DNA of 64,000 nt from an uncultured Kordia sp. (GCF_947489565.1 NZ_CANLEA010000003.1:310001-374000), one strand, 5' to 3'. Positions 41,986 to 52,514 are shown, numbered from the stretch's first letter. Numbers and translations: made by a program. Notes: generated by a model not told the origin, from the sequence alone.

Positions 41986-43548
41986 TTAGTTTGTAATTTC
42001 AATAACTACTGGCGATACTCTTTTAATAAGTGGTCCGTTACTTTTGGCCTTAATATTTAAAATCTGTACCGTTTGTCCTCTTTTTGCTCTATTTAATGCT
42101 GCTTTAGCTCTTCCGTCTAATCTGCTACCTCTAACCGTAATTGTTGGTTGTCCTGGTACTTTAAAATCAAACTGAGTTACTTGTAATGGTAAATCGAAAT
42201 CGAAATCTTCGAAATCAGCTTTTACTGATCCTTTTGCAACTCCTGATTTACTCATCTTAGTTGAACCTTGCACTCCTCTAAAGAATCCTGTTGGTGCAGG
42301 AATATCTTTAATTCTGAATGTTTTCTTATCTCCAGCTTTAGATCCATCATCAAGTGTTGCAGAAACGTTAATTGTTACATTAGTTCCAGTTGTTGGCTTC
42401 ATGCTGTATTTACCATTTCCAACTTTTCTTAATCCAGGAGCATTTGCATTTACTTTATTGTCAGATACACCTGCAAAAGAAATTGTCATTGGGTTATCAA
42501 CTCCACGATATACTACGTTCATCTTATCAGCAGAAATTGTTGCTGAGTTTGGACGCGGTACTACCACATAGTTAGCATTAATTTTGATAGGTAATTCTTT
42601 TCCGTTTTCAATAAACGTAAACTCTCCCTCAATTTTGTGCTCTCCTACATTTCCAACATTGAAATCTAAAGTTGCTGCTCCGCTTTCGTCAATAGCTTCT
42701 GCTAGGTTAATTTCTTTTCCTTGCACTACTAATTTTGTTGGTGGAACGTTTGCATACTTTCCAATTACAACTTTACCTTGGAATTTTTCACCAGCAAAAA
42801 ACGCAGACTTTTCAGCCAATACAATTGCTTTGTACTTATTCAATGTAGTTGCTTCAGTAACAATGTTTCCTAAGAAAAGACTAAACATATCAGACTCATT
42901 AACTTTAATGTCATTTTGCATTGCCGTTAATTTAGTGAATGAAGCAATTGCTGGGAAACCTTGATAGTGGTATGCTAACCAATCAATTTTCTTTCCGTCT
43001 CTGTTCTCTACTTTTTCAGTACTGAACGTTTTGTTGAATTCATCCGACTTTCCTCTGTAGCTTTCGTCTGTTGCTAAAATAGCATTGATTTCAGACTTGT
43101 ATGCTTCGATGTTAGCCATTACTTCTTGACCTTTCTTAGTCAATCTATCTCCTGTGAACCAAGCTTCGTCTAAGATATCAGTCTTATCCATTGCTTCGAA
43201 AGGAAGTTTACCAGTTTTTGCATCAACTACATATCCTCCTTCTTTTAATAAATCTTTCTTAAGAGTTTCAAGATATTTGTATAGTTTATCAGAAGCAATT
43301 TTAACTTGTTGAGCTCTTGCTGCTGGAACTTTGAATTCTTTAGGATTTTCAGATCCTTTTGTTTCTAGTTCTTCTAATAATCTATCATTTCTGTCAATTG
43401 TTGCGACATTTGAGTCCGCAAACTTTGCTTCCATTAATCCGAAAGCTGAGAGTACTTCTTTAGACATATTCATTGCCATCATTGCGATGAATACCAAGTA
43501 CATCAGGTTAATCATTTTCTGCCTTGCAGATACTTTTCCTCCTGCCAT
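41986..43548 (-). CDS. gldM: Gliding motility/T9SS protein GldM
   Basis: 520 residues. One N-terminal transmembrane helix (~11-30, after 'MAGGKVSARQKMINLMYLVF') and a long periplasmic part with several beta domains. GldM and GldL form the proton-driven motor of the type IX secretion system. Typical length and order. Confidence 0.96.
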   Translation of the reverse strand: MAGGKVSARQKMINLMYLVFIAMMAMNMSKEVLSAFGLMEAKFADSNVATIDRNDRLLEELETKGSENPKEFKVPAARAQQVKIASDKLYKYLETLKKDLLKEGGYVVDAKTGKLPFEAMDKTDILDEAWFTGDRLTKKGQEVMANIEAYKSEINAILATDESYRGKSDEFNKTFSTEKVENRDGKKIDWLAYHYQGFPAIASFTKLTAMQNDIKVNESDMFSLFLGNIVTEATTLNKYKAIVLAEKSAFFAGEKFQGKVVIGKYANVPPTKLVVQGKEINLAEAIDESGAATLDFNVGNVGEHKIEGEFTFIENGKELPIKINANYVVVPRPNSATISADKMNVVYRGVDNPMTISFAGVSDNKVNANAPGLRKVGNGKYSMKPTTGTNVTINVSATLDDGSKAGDKKTFRIKDIPAPTGFFRGVQGSTKMSKSGVAKGSVKADFEDFDFDLPLQVTQFDFKVPGQPTITVRGSRLDGRAKAALNRAKRGQTVQILNIKAKSNGPLIKRVSPVVIEITN

Positions 43549-43601
43549 TTCTAATTAGTTTTTTTAGTTAATTTTTGTTGAATTACGTATATAACTACTA
43601 A

Positions 43602-44234
43602 TTAGTTTTTGTTCATAGCAGATAACATTCCTCCGTATACACCATTTAATGATGATAAGTTAGATGCTAATGATTGCATTTGCTCTTGAAGTTTTGCTGC
43701 ATTTGTTGCTGCTTCTTCATTGATCGCCGCTTGACGATTAGCACTTTCCATCTGTACTTTGTAAAGACTATTTAAAGATTCCATTTGCGCTGCCGCTAAT
43801 GACATTTCTTCGCTATATTTTTTAGTTGAAGCAATTGCGTCTACTGTTGGAGAGATGCTTTTTGCAGCTCCTTCAAAATTACGAATGCTATTTCCTAAGC
43901 TGTTCATTAATTCTCCGTCAATTCTAGCGTCTTTTAATAATCCATCTAATTTCTTAGATAATAATCCTTCTGCATCTGTAGCTTCTTGTTTTTTAGCTTT
44001 CGCTTTTGCAGATCCTCCTGATAATTCAGGATATACCAATGACCAATCTAGTTCGTCTGACTGTCTTTCAAATGCTGAATAGGTAAATACTAGCGCTTCT
44101 ACAATCATTCCAATTGTTAAAATTTCACTTCCGTAAGGCCAGTGCTGAATTTTAAATAATGCTCCTACAATTACAATTGCCGCTCCTAGTCCATATACCA
44201 TGTTCGTTAGCGTGATCTTGCCATTCTTTGCCAT
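43602..44234 (-). CDS. gldL: Gliding motility/T9SS motor protein GldL
   Basis: 210 residues. Two N-terminal transmembrane helices (~8-55) with 'FKIQHWPYGSEILTIGMIVEA', including the conserved Glu of helix 2, then a cytoplasmic coiled coil. Partner of GldM. Confidence 0.96.
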   Translation of the reverse strand: MAKNGKITLTNMVYGLGAAIVIVGALFKIQHWPYGSEILTIGMIVEALVFTYSAFERQSDELDWSLVYPELSGGSAKAKAKKQEATDAEGLLSKKLDGLLKDARIDGELMNSLGNSIRNFEGAAKSISPTVDAIASTKKYSEEMSLAAAQMESLNSLYKVQMESANRQAAINEEAATNAAKLQEQMQSLASNLSSLNGVYGGMLSAMNKN

Positions 44235-44316
44235 AATAATCTAATTTTTAGTTTAGTGTTTAGTTAATAAAATTTAAGTGTTGGGTTAACCGTGGTTTAT
44301 TTTAGTATTTCGATAT

Positions 44317-45681
44317 TTAGTTTTTTACTGTTCCGATAACATCAGTTCCCATGTAACTTTGTACAGTTCTGAAACCGATATAACTTCTTACTGAATCTTT
44401 GTACTCAAAGTCTCTCGTACTTACTTGTAAGAAGTACTCAACATCTTTCCAAGAACCTCCACGAATTACTTTACGTGTGTTTGCTGAATCATTTACATTT
44501 GGGCTCATAGTAGACATGTATTCATAAGAACTTGGATCATAAGATGAAGCGGTCCATTCGGCTACATTTCCTGCCATATTGTATAGGTTGAAGTCGTTTG
44601 GTTCAAATGCATCGCCTTCTACTGTGTATAAAGCTTGATCTGCTGCGTAGTTTCCTCTTAATGGCTTGAAGTTTGCCAAGAAACAACCTCTATCGTTCAT
44701 TGTATAAGGTCCTCCCCAAGGATACGTTGCTCCTTCGAGTCCACCTCTTGCTGCGTATTCCCATTCTGCTTCAGATGGCAATCTGAATTTATTGATTTGG
44801 TGACGCTTTCTTTCTTTTCTGTAGATATTCTTTTTTAAAGTTCTCCACTCACAAAATGCTTTGGCTTGCTTCCAACTTACACCTACTACTGGATAGTCAT
44901 TGTATGCATCATGCCAAAAATAGTCATTGTGCATTGGCTCATTATATGAATATTCGAAGTCTCTAATCCAAACTGTAGTATCTGGATAAATTTCTAAATT
45001 TTCTCTTCTGATGAACTTCGTACGTTTTACACCTTTGTTTTTAGCTGCTGCTTGGATGTCCATCCAAGTATATTGGAATCGCACTTTTGTCCAATCGATA
45101 GTACGCTGTCCATTGTATGATTCTGCTTCAGGAATTAATAATGAATCTAATACTTCTGCATAGAATTCATCTGGAATTTCAGAATAGTCCCAAACCAACT
45201 CCTCATCACGGTTCAAACGTCGTCCCTCATACCCTGTATCACCTAAGCCTACATAGTTTTCAAGATTATATTTTTCCCAAGCTGTTAAATCGGTAGTATC
45301 CGCATCTTTAAATGCATACTTTGCGATTCCATCTTCGTTTGGATCAGTTTTACCTTCTTCGTCTGCAAGAATAGCTAATCTCGTTCTCATTATTGAGTCA
45401 CGAACCCAATACACAAATTCTCGATATTCGCTATTAGTAATTTCTGTCTCATCCATATAGAATGATGGGACGGTAACTGTTTTAGTGGGTGCATTTTTAG
45501 TTTGAGCAATGTCATCATCAGATTTACCCATGATAAATGAACCACCAGGAACTAAAGTCATACCATAAGGTTTTTCTGGGTGCCATTTTTTTCCTTTGAC
45601 ACCGACTAGCTCACCTCTGTCTTTAGAACCACAGCTATAAAGAAATGCTAAAACGGCTGTTAATACAACAATCTTTTTCAT
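44317..45681 (-). CDS. gldK: Gliding motility/T9SS lipoprotein GldK
   Basis: 454 residues. Lipobox 'FLYSC' (Cys 17) and an FGE/sulfatase-modifying-factor-like fold ('GMTLVPGGSFIMG', 'FRLPSEAEWEYAARGG', 'VIRGGSW'). GldK is the structural lipoprotein of the T9SS ring with GldN and is not catalytic. First gene of the operon. Confidence 0.96.
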   Translation of the reverse strand: MKKIVVLTAVLAFLYSCGSKDRGELVGVKGKKWHPEKPYGMTLVPGGSFIMGKSDDDIAQTKNAPTKTVTVPSFYMDETEITNSEYREFVYWVRDSIMRTRLAILADEEGKTDPNEDGIAKYAFKDADTTDLTAWEKYNLENYVGLGDTGYEGRRLNRDEELVWDYSEIPDEFYAEVLDSLLIPEAESYNGQRTIDWTKVRFQYTWMDIQAAAKNKGVKRTKFIRRENLEIYPDTTVWIRDFEYSYNEPMHNDYFWHDAYNDYPVVGVSWKQAKAFCEWRTLKKNIYRKERKRHQINKFRLPSEAEWEYAARGGLEGATYPWGGPYTMNDRGCFLANFKPLRGNYAADQALYTVEGDAFEPNDFNLYNMAGNVAEWTASSYDPSSYEYMSTMSPNVNDSANTRKVIRGGSWKDVEYFLQVSTRDFEYKDSVRSYIGFRTVQSYMGTDVIGTVKN

Positions 45682-45726
45682 ACGGAATTATTGAGGTTAA
45701 TACGTTTTTTATAGATTTTAAGGGCG

Positions 45727-45757
45727 TAAACCTATCTATTTATTTTTAAAAAAACAA
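45727..45757 (-). promoter_or_regulatory. Candidate gldK promoter
   Basis: Minus strand TTG (45757-45755), 20-bp spacer, TAGGTTTA (45734-45727), one base off the TAnnTTTG consensus; 45 bp before the gldK ATG. Confidence 0.5.
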
Positions 45758-45831
45758 TTTTTTATTCTAAAAACTAATGGTTTTAAACTGCTTTTTCTAA
45801 ATATAATTTAAGGTTTTCTTAACACGCTTAT

Positions 45832-47001
45832 TTAATTTATACTCTTTTTATACGCCATCCACCATCTTTCAGGGATAATTTGATTGCATGCATTCAAATA
45901 ATCTTGGTGTGTGCAAGGTAATAACGTATGTCTTTTTAATTTATTATTCAAACTTGAAATAAATGGTATTTCTATCCACCATCTTTCTGTTTTATTACTC
46001 TTGTAAAAAATCATTTCTTCTACATCGTTTGGCACGATATACTTTAAATAATCGTCTTTTGAGGCAAAAGGATAATCTTTTACACGATAATTGACACCTT
46101 CTATAAAATACCAAATCATTTGCGCAATTAACATTGCTGTAATTTCTTCGTCTTTAGAATTTCGATATTCAAAAACTCCAAAAGAAGATACTTTGTCACT
46201 GATTCCAGCATAACGACTAATGGCACAAATTTCTTTTCCGTCCAAACCATTAGGCGATGTATTTTGATTTCCACTTACTTCAGATGCTTTTACAGCCGAT
46301 AAATCAATTCCGACAATATCTGCATCACGTGTAATAGGTTCAACAATACTTATGTCATTAGAAACTTGCCCTAAACGATACGCATCAAAAAACAGTTTTT
46401 GCATTAAATCTATTTCTTCTTGCGCATTGAAATAGGTTTGATATCCAATATTACTATAATTAAATAGATTATGAGGTGCTTCTGTAATAATCTTTCCCAT
46501 ATAGGATTGATTACTTACCGATTGTGTGATGGCGCCAAAATCAAATTTACTATCTACATTTACAATATTTACCGTTTGCTCTAAATTATCATACGCACGA
46601 TACATGGCATACATTAAATCTTGACTTCCGCCTAAAATAACAGGAATGATGTTTTTTTTGAGCAACGGCTCCATGATTTGTTTGAGTGCCGCATATGTAT
46701 CTTCAACAGTGTCTCCTTTTTGCAGGTTTCCTAAGTCAACGATTTTATGACTCCAGTTTCCTGGATAGAGACTGTACAATGCTTTTCGAATCTCTAGCAA
46801 ATCTAAACTTTCACCCAAGTAATTGATATCACTTCTATTTTCGAGCACTGCAATGATGGCAAACTTTGCCTCAGCAACCGATGTTGGAATGCCATGCTTG
46901 GACGTATGAATGTCTATATGGTTTCCTAAAGCTTGATCTGGTAACAGTTCATTATGAGCCGTCAATAAATCATTGATAGGCAATAAAAATTCGAACTCCA
47001 T
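45832..47001 (-). CDS. Arginase-fold (formimidoylglutamase-like) protein with altered metal ligands
   Basis: 389 residues of the ureohydrolase fold. The metal motifs are degenerate: 'LGGSQDL' where GG-D/G-H is usual, 'VDSKFDF' for D-A-H-x-D, and 'GIDLSAVKASE' for S-x-D-x-D-x-x-D-P. The His and several Asp ligands of the manganese pair are therefore missing and ureohydrolase activity is doubtful. Its start overlaps the topA stop by one base, so they are co-transcribed. May be a structural or regulatory relative. Confidence 0.8.
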   Translation of the reverse strand: MEFEFLLPINDLLTAHNELLPDQALGNHIDIHTSKHGIPTSVAEAKFAIIAVLENRSDINYLGESLDLLEIRKALYSLYPGNWSHKIVDLGNLQKGDTVEDTYAALKQIMEPLLKKNIIPVILGGSQDLMYAMYRAYDNLEQTVNIVNVDSKFDFGAITQSVSNQSYMGKIITEAPHNLFNYSNIGYQTYFNAQEEIDLMQKLFFDAYRLGQVSNDISIVEPITRDADIVGIDLSAVKASEVSGNQNTSPNGLDGKEICAISRYAGISDKVSSFGVFEYRNSKDEEITAMLIAQMIWYFIEGVNYRVKDYPFASKDDYLKYIVPNDVEEMIFYKSNKTERWWIEIPFISSLNNKLKRHTLLPCTHQDYLNACNQIIPERWWMAYKKSIN

Positions 47002-49514
47002 TATTTTTTAGCTTTTGCTTTTGTTTTAGCCTTTGCTTTTGTTTTAGCCTTTGCTTTTGTTTTTTTCTTAGGAGCTTTGTCCTCAATCATTTTTTGAACT
47101 TCTTCCAAAGTCAATTTTGTCGCATCGACAGTTTTTGGAAGTTCTATTTTTATTTTTCCTTTTAGGATGTTACTTCTTCCCCATCGTGCTTTTTCGACAC
47201 GAATTCCTTCTTCTTCCCAGTTGTGAATTACTTTTTCACGTTCTTTTTTCTTCTTGTCTTCAATGAGTTCTTCAATATCCGCTTGCGAAAGATTATCAAA
47301 GTCATATTTTTTATTGACATTGATAAAGATTCCATTCCACTTTAAGAAAGGTCCAAAACGTCCAACTCCTTTGGTTACATCATGACTTTCATATTGTGCA
47401 ATAGGCGCGTCTGCTTTTTCACGTGCATCAATTAATTCTTTTGCACGATCCATTTCCACACTTAGTGGATCTTCTCCTTTTTCTAATGAGATGAATTTTT
47501 TACCATATTTCACATACGGACCGTAACGACCATTATTTACCTCAACAGCTTGCCCTTTGTATTCTCCTAGCGCTTTTGGCAATTGGAATAAATCCATGGC
47601 TTCTTCAAAGGTAATGGTATTCAGTTGTTGATCTGGGCTTAAGCTGGCAAATTTTGGTTTTTCTTCATCATCTACAGTTCCTACTTGCACCATTGGTCCA
47701 AATTTTCCAAGTCGCACACTCACCTGTTTTCCAGTTTCAGGATCTACTCCCAAAATACGTTCTCCAGATTCGCGCTCTGCATTTTCTTTTACGTCTTCTA
47801 CGGTTGGATGGAAATCTGCATAGAAATCTTTCATCATTACTTTCCATTCTTCATTTCCAGAAGCAATATCATCAAAGTCCTGCTCTACTTTCGCTGTAAA
47901 GTTGTAATCTAAGATGGAAGAGAAATTTTTCACCAAGAAGTCATTTACAATCATTCCAATATCCGTTGGCACTAATTTCCCTTTGTCCGAACCTACTTTT
48001 TCAGTAAGTTCTTTTTCTATGATTTTATCTGCTTTTAAGGTAAGCTGCTCGTATTTTCTTTCGACACCTTCAACCGTTCCTTTTTCTACGTATCCTCTAT
48101 TTTGAATGGTAGAAATTGTCGGTGCATAAGTAGACGGTCTTCCAATTCCTAATTCTTCAAGTTGTTTTACAAGAGATGCTTCCGTAAATCGGTATGGTGC
48201 TTTTGTATAACGTTGCGTTGCTGTGATGAACTCGTTTGTTACTTGTTCTCCCACAAATAATGCTGGCAACATTCCGTCTTGCTCTTCTTCTTCTTCGTCT
48301 TTTCCTTCTAAGTATACTTTTAGAAATCCTTCAAATTTTAACACTTCTCCATTTGCCGTAAAGCGTTCTCCGTGCGTATTGGCTTCTATTTTTGCATTGG
48401 TACGTTCCAATTTTGCATCACTCATTTGTGAAGCTACTGTACGTTTCCATATAAGTTCATATAAACGTACTTGATCGTATTCTGCTTCTACCGAATGGTT
48501 TGCCATGTTGGTTGGACGAATAGCCTCATGCGCTTCTTGCGCTCCTTTTGACTTACTTCTGTAATCTCTTGGATGACTGTATTCTTCACCATACGAACGA
48601 ATGATTTCTTCCTGCGCTGCATTTTTAGCATCTTTTGAAAGGTTTACACTATCCGTTCTCATATACGTAATTAAACCAGCTTCATACAAACGTTGCGCTA
48701 AAGTCATCGTTTTACTTACCGAGAAATATAGCTTTCGCGATGCTTCTTGTTGTAGTGTTGATGTAGTAAATGGCGCTGCAGGTGATTTTTTTGCTGGCTT
48801 TGTTTCTAAATTTGCAATTTTAAAATCGGCTCCAACATTTTTAGCTAAGAAATCTTTTGCTGCTTGATGCGTTGGAAATGTTTTATTGAGTCTTGCTTTG
48901 AATTTTTTCCCTTTTGAGTTTAGGAATTCGGCGGCAACTTTAAAAGATACTTGTGGTTTAAAGTCTTGAATGCTGCGTTCACGTTCTACAATTAATCGTA
49001 CAGAAACCGATTGCACACGTCCGGCAGATAATCCACCTTTTACTTTTCTCCAAAGTACAGGCGATAATTCGTATCCTACCAATCTGTCTAAGATTCTACG
49101 TGCTTGTTGTGCATTTACCAGATTATAATCTATATCTCTCGGATTCTCAATTGCTTTTAAGATTGCCGATTTGGTAATTTCGTGAAAAACGATACGTTTC
49201 GTTCGTTTCGGATCTAACTTTAATGTTTCAGCTAAGTGCCATGCAATTGCTTCTCCTTCGCGATCCTCATCACTAGCGAGCCAAACAATTTCTGCTTTTT
49301 TTGCTAAATCCTTTAATTTTTTTACGACTGTTTTTTTGTCATCGGAGACAATATATTCAGGTTCAAAATCGCCATCAACATTTACACCTAATTCTTTGGA
49401 AGGTAAATCTGCAATGTGACCAAAACTTGATTCTACCTTGTAATCTTTTCCAAGAAATTTTTCAATTGTTTTTGCCTTTGCAGGTGACTCAACAATTACC
49501 AGATTCTTTGCCAT
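47001..49514 (-). CDS. topA: DNA topoisomerase I
   Basis: 837 residues. Toprim domain ('LVIVESPAKAKTIEKFLGKDY', ~4-115), active-site Tyr in 'GLITYMRTDS' (~283), and C-terminal repeats instead of classic zinc fingers, ending in a Lys/Ala tail made of 'KTKAKA' repeats. Relaxes negative supercoils. A -7-like box is at 49534-49541. Confidence 0.97.
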   Translation of the reverse strand: MAKNLVIVESPAKAKTIEKFLGKDYKVESSFGHIADLPSKELGVNVDGDFEPEYIVSDDKKTVVKKLKDLAKKAEIVWLASDEDREGEAIAWHLAETLKLDPKRTKRIVFHEITKSAILKAIENPRDIDYNLVNAQQARRILDRLVGYELSPVLWRKVKGGLSAGRVQSVSVRLIVERERSIQDFKPQVSFKVAAEFLNSKGKKFKARLNKTFPTHQAAKDFLAKNVGADFKIANLETKPAKKSPAAPFTTSTLQQEASRKLYFSVSKTMTLAQRLYEAGLITYMRTDSVNLSKDAKNAAQEEIIRSYGEEYSHPRDYRSKSKGAQEAHEAIRPTNMANHSVEAEYDQVRLYELIWKRTVASQMSDAKLERTNAKIEANTHGERFTANGEVLKFEGFLKVYLEGKDEEEEEQDGMLPALFVGEQVTNEFITATQRYTKAPYRFTEASLVKQLEELGIGRPSTYAPTISTIQNRGYVEKGTVEGVERKYEQLTLKADKIIEKELTEKVGSDKGKLVPTDIGMIVNDFLVKNFSSILDYNFTAKVEQDFDDIASGNEEWKVMMKDFYADFHPTVEDVKENAERESGERILGVDPETGKQVSVRLGKFGPMVQVGTVDDEEKPKFASLSPDQQLNTITFEEAMDLFQLPKALGEYKGQAVEVNNGRYGPYVKYGKKFISLEKGEDPLSVEMDRAKELIDAREKADAPIAQYESHDVTKGVGRFGPFLKWNGIFINVNKKYDFDNLSQADIEELIEDKKKKEREKVIHNWEEEGIRVEKARWGRSNILKGKIKIELPKTVDATKLTLEEVQKMIEDKAPKKKTKAKAKTKAKAKTKAKAKK

Positions 49515-49618
49515 ATATTATTTTTTCAGAGTACAAAAGTATGTAGATTTTTAAAAATGGGCACATTTTTTTGTGTTTACGATTTTTTTATGCCCGATTT
49601 CTTCTGCTTTTTGCAGGT

Positions 49619-50818
49619 TTAAAAATCGTATTTCACACCTATGGTGAATGCACCAAATTTCTTAGCTCCGAGATAATTTACATATGGAGAAAATTCATAT
49701 TTAAAAACTAGTCCAACTTTTTTGTAACGCACTGCAGAAAAGAGTCCATAATTGATTTTTCGCTCAAAGAAGTTGATATTGATGTTGTTGAAAAATTCAT
49801 TATTAGGCGAATAGAATTCGTATCCAACATATGCGCCAGCTTCCACACCAAAGTTTCCAATATGTTTTTCAAGACCTGAATGTATGTTCATACTTAATTC
49901 TCCTCTATTAAAACTGACAGAGTCATTTTTGAAGCGCAGATTTCTAAATTGTAACGAAGCTCCATAATTGAACGAATACTTTTTTTTCAGCTTATCCTTT
50001 TGTGTGTATGAAAGCTCAAAAACATATGAACCTATGAAGTTGTAATCGTTCTCGTTTACAAAACCATTGAAACCAACCATTAAATCTAAGTTGTCATACA
50101 CTTTTTCTGCTTTTTTAGATTTGCGTCGCTTTTTACGCTTCTTTTTAAGCATTTCTGGCGAGACTAATTCCCAAGGAGCTAATTTTAATCCTGCTGCATT
50201 TACATAAAAATCTTCTTCTCCATCAGCAATAGCTAGGTTTGTGGAATTGTGTAATTGATTTTCACTTTCTGATGTTGCAGCCATAGTATTTACAGAAGTC
50301 GCTGTAGTCGTATTTGCCATCAAAGCACGTGAATGATTTCCAGTTTGCTGTTGCATCAAATTGTTTTTATTTCCATATAAGTTGTTAGTAGCTTGATGCT
50401 TACTTTTTGTTTCTGACGTTGCCACTGAAGTGTTTGTTCCAGCTTGACTGGCATCATTCACGATTGCATTTGAATTTGAATCTGGATTTGACTTTGGACT
50501 TGATTCTTCACTTCTACTAGAAGTTATCTCATTATTTATATCGCTATTATTATTTTCATTGTTAGAATTGCTAGATTTTAATGGCTCTGTATTTTTATTT
50601 GAAACTTCCACGGAATTCACATCAGCAGTAGCATGTACACCAACATATATTCCCAACGAGCAAAACAATGCAAACAAGACAATATATAAAAGGAGCCTTT
50701 TACGTTTTTTACGCTTCATTTTTTGCTGTACCATTTGCCAACCGTCTGCCGAAGGTTGCACCGTATGATTGGAAAGCGTTTTTTTAGCTAACGCATCTAT
50801 ATAATCAAAATCTTCCAT
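49619..50818 (-). CDS. Single-span protein with beta-barrel-like C-terminus (possible anti-sigma role)
   Basis: 399 residues. N-terminal cytoplasmic ~40 residues ('SADGWQMVQQKMKRKKRKR'), one transmembrane helix (~43-63), a long Asn/Ser/Thr-rich linker (~75-195), a basic motif 'KKKRKKRRKSKK' (~225) and a beta-rich C-terminal ~160 residues like small outer-membrane barrels. It overlaps the ECF sigma gene by 14 bp. By position the N-terminal part could be the anti-sigma domain; there is no clear family match. Confidence 0.65.
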   Translation of the reverse strand: MEDFDYIDALAKKTLSNHTVQPSADGWQMVQQKMKRKKRKRLLLYIVLFALFCSLGIYVGVHATADVNSVEVSNKNTEPLKSSNSNNENNNSDINNEITSSRSEESSPKSNPDSNSNAIVNDASQAGTNTSVATSETKSKHQATNNLYGNKNNLMQQQTGNHSRALMANTTTATSVNTMAATSESENQLHNSTNLAIADGEEDFYVNAAGLKLAPWELVSPEMLKKKRKKRRKSKKAEKVYDNLDLMVGFNGFVNENDYNFIGSYVFELSYTQKDKLKKKYSFNYGASLQFRNLRFKNDSVSFNRGELSMNIHSGLEKHIGNFGVEAGAYVGYEFYSPNNEFFNNININFFERKINYGLFSAVRYKKVGLVFKYEFSPYVNYLGAKKFGAFTIGVKYDF

Positions 50819-51401
50819 TGGCTTTTTTTATGGTTTGCAATTGTTCTTTTAATAGTTTTCGCGCTCTAAACAAGCGTGTTTTGGACGTCGTTTCTGGTAT
50901 TTTTAATAAGTCTGCTATTTCTTTATGCGAATATCCTTCTATTGCATACAAATTAAATACGAGCTTAAATTCTAACGGAAGTTGCTCAATGAGTCGTTGA
51001 ATTTCCGATTCTTCTTTTATCGGTTCTTGATAGGTTTTTTGTCGCTCTAGAATAATTTCGCTTTGTGAGGCGATGATAAATTTTTTCTTTCGTAGAAATG
51101 ACAGACTTTCTCGGATCATTATTTTCCGAATCCAACCTTCAAAACTCCCTTCATTTTTATATTTTTTTATGTTGAAAAACACTTTTACAAAACCATTGTT
51201 CATGGCTTCTTCGGCCAACGTTCTATCGGAAATAAAGTTTTGACACGCAGCTAACATTTTGGGTGCAAAAGCTTCGTAAACTGCTTTTTGTGCAAGTTCA
51301 TCACCTTTTACTAATGCTTTGAAATTGTATGTTCCTGCGTTTGTGTTTTCCAAAAACGTTTGCCCTATTTGGTTGTTTTGTATTTGAATTGTTTTTAACA
51401 A
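50805..51401 (-). CDS. ECF RNA polymerase sigma factor
   Basis: 198 residues. Region 2 ('LAEEAMNNGFVKVFFNIKKYKNEGSFEGWIRKIMIRE') and region 4 ('LPLEFKLVFNLYAIEGYSHKEIADLLKIPETTSKTRLFRARKLL') are clear. It overlaps both neighbours (7 and 14 bp), so the three genes form one operon. The GGAAC-N17-CGTCTA promoter in front suggests autoregulation. Confidence 0.92.
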   Translation of the reverse strand: MLKTIQIQNNQIGQTFLENTNAGTYNFKALVKGDELAQKAVYEAFAPKMLAACQNFISDRTLAEEAMNNGFVKVFFNIKKYKNEGSFEGWIRKIMIRESLSFLRKKKFIIASQSEIILERQKTYQEPIKEESEIQRLIEQLPLEFKLVFNLYAIEGYSHKEIADLLKIPETTSKTRLFRARKLLKEQLQTIKKANGRF

Positions 51402-52456
51402 GTTGTCGATATGATTGTTATCGGAATGATGAAAAATTCGTTATTAGCTCCATAATTCACACGAACATAGATTGTTTGCTCTTGCGTGCTGTTTTGATAT
51501 GATGTTTGCGAAAGCGGATTGGTTTCTGCATCTGCATCTATTTGTGTTTCATAGAATGCAATACTATCTTCATCGGTTAATGCTTCTAAATCTTCAATTT
51601 GCAAAATACAAGGTATGTAATTTTCGAATATAAATTCTGAAATTCCAGAACCATCAATGCCTTCACATTCTGAAAAAATGAGTTGCGTACAGTAGTTTTC
51701 TTCCTCACATTCATTGTTTAAAGTAAAACTAATACCGTTATTTTCAAATTGCATGAGTTCGCTTGAATAACTAAGTACTACCCAATCTAAATTCCAATCA
51801 TCTGCAGTGATTCCTGGCTCGTCCATCGTAATATTGACATGCAATTCATCTTCTATAAAATAGAAAATCCAAGTTCCTTCAAACAATTCGCCATTATTAT
51901 AAAAGTCAAACGTTCCATCATCTGCCACATCAAACACGGCGTTTTCGTAAGTGTCTTCTGTTTCATCATCGTGACGTACAACCCACACACATTCTTGAAA
52001 ATATAAACTGCATTGCCCTGTTATTTCTTGTTGTTGCACATCAATACAATCGTCAATGGCTTGTTTAAGTTCATCTTTGTTTTGAATTAGAAATTCTTCG
52101 CCACTTTCTAAAATGCTTTGAATAGGAAAATTGATTCCGATACTATTCCCATCAGGAATATTTTCAAGAATAAAACTAAAATTAGCATCACTTGAAACTA
52201 CATATTCATTAGCCACCATTAAATCTGCATCAAACTCCAACATTGTAAAAGAGTATAAAAATTTTATGCAGGTAATTTCATCTTCGTCTTCTGTTTCGGC
52301 TACGCGCTCAATTAAACCAAACAATTCTGATTCTTTCTGAATTACATTTTCCAGTGATACCGTTCCTACTTCTTCATTATCATCTAAATCAGAGCAAGAA
52401 AACGTAAAGAATCCGACACACAGCAATAGTGTTATTTTTAAAAATTGTTTTTTCAT
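51395..52456 (-). CDS. Acidic surface lipoprotein, operon leader
   Basis: 353 residues with lipobox 'FFTFSC' (Cys 21). The 'FIL-NIPDGNSIGINFPI' domain and the lipocalin-like 'GTWIFYF...DWNLDWVVLSYSSELMQFE' domain are related to those of the lipoprotein at 11587, which is also tied to an ECF sigma factor. The C-terminal ~80 residues add a further beta domain. Function unknown; possibly the exported target or sensor of this sigma system. Confidence 0.75.
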   Translation of the reverse strand: MKKQFLKITLLLCVGFFTFSCSDLDDNEEVGTVSLENVIQKESELFGLIERVAETEDEDEITCIKFLYSFTMLEFDADLMVANEYVVSSDANFSFILENIPDGNSIGINFPIQSILESGEEFLIQNKDELKQAIDDCIDVQQQEITGQCSLYFQECVWVVRHDDETEDTYENAVFDVADDGTFDFYNNGELFEGTWIFYFIEDELHVNITMDEPGITADDWNLDWVVLSYSSELMQFENNGISFTLNNECEEENYCTQLIFSECEGIDGSGISEFIFENYIPCILQIEDLEALTDEDSIAFYETQIDADAETNPLSQTSYQNSTQEQTIYVRVNYGANNEFFIIPITIISTTC

Positions 52457-52486
52457 AATCAGGTTTTGTTAATGTTTCTATAAGTA

Positions 52487-52514
52487 TAGACGCGCCTGTT
52501 TTGAAAAAGGTTCC
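52487..52514 (-). promoter_or_regulatory. ECF-type promoter of the lipoprotein-sigma operon
   Basis: Minus strand GGAAC (52514-52510), 17-bp spacer, CGTCTA (52492-52487), the classic ECF pattern, 30 bp before the ATG. Confidence 0.6.
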
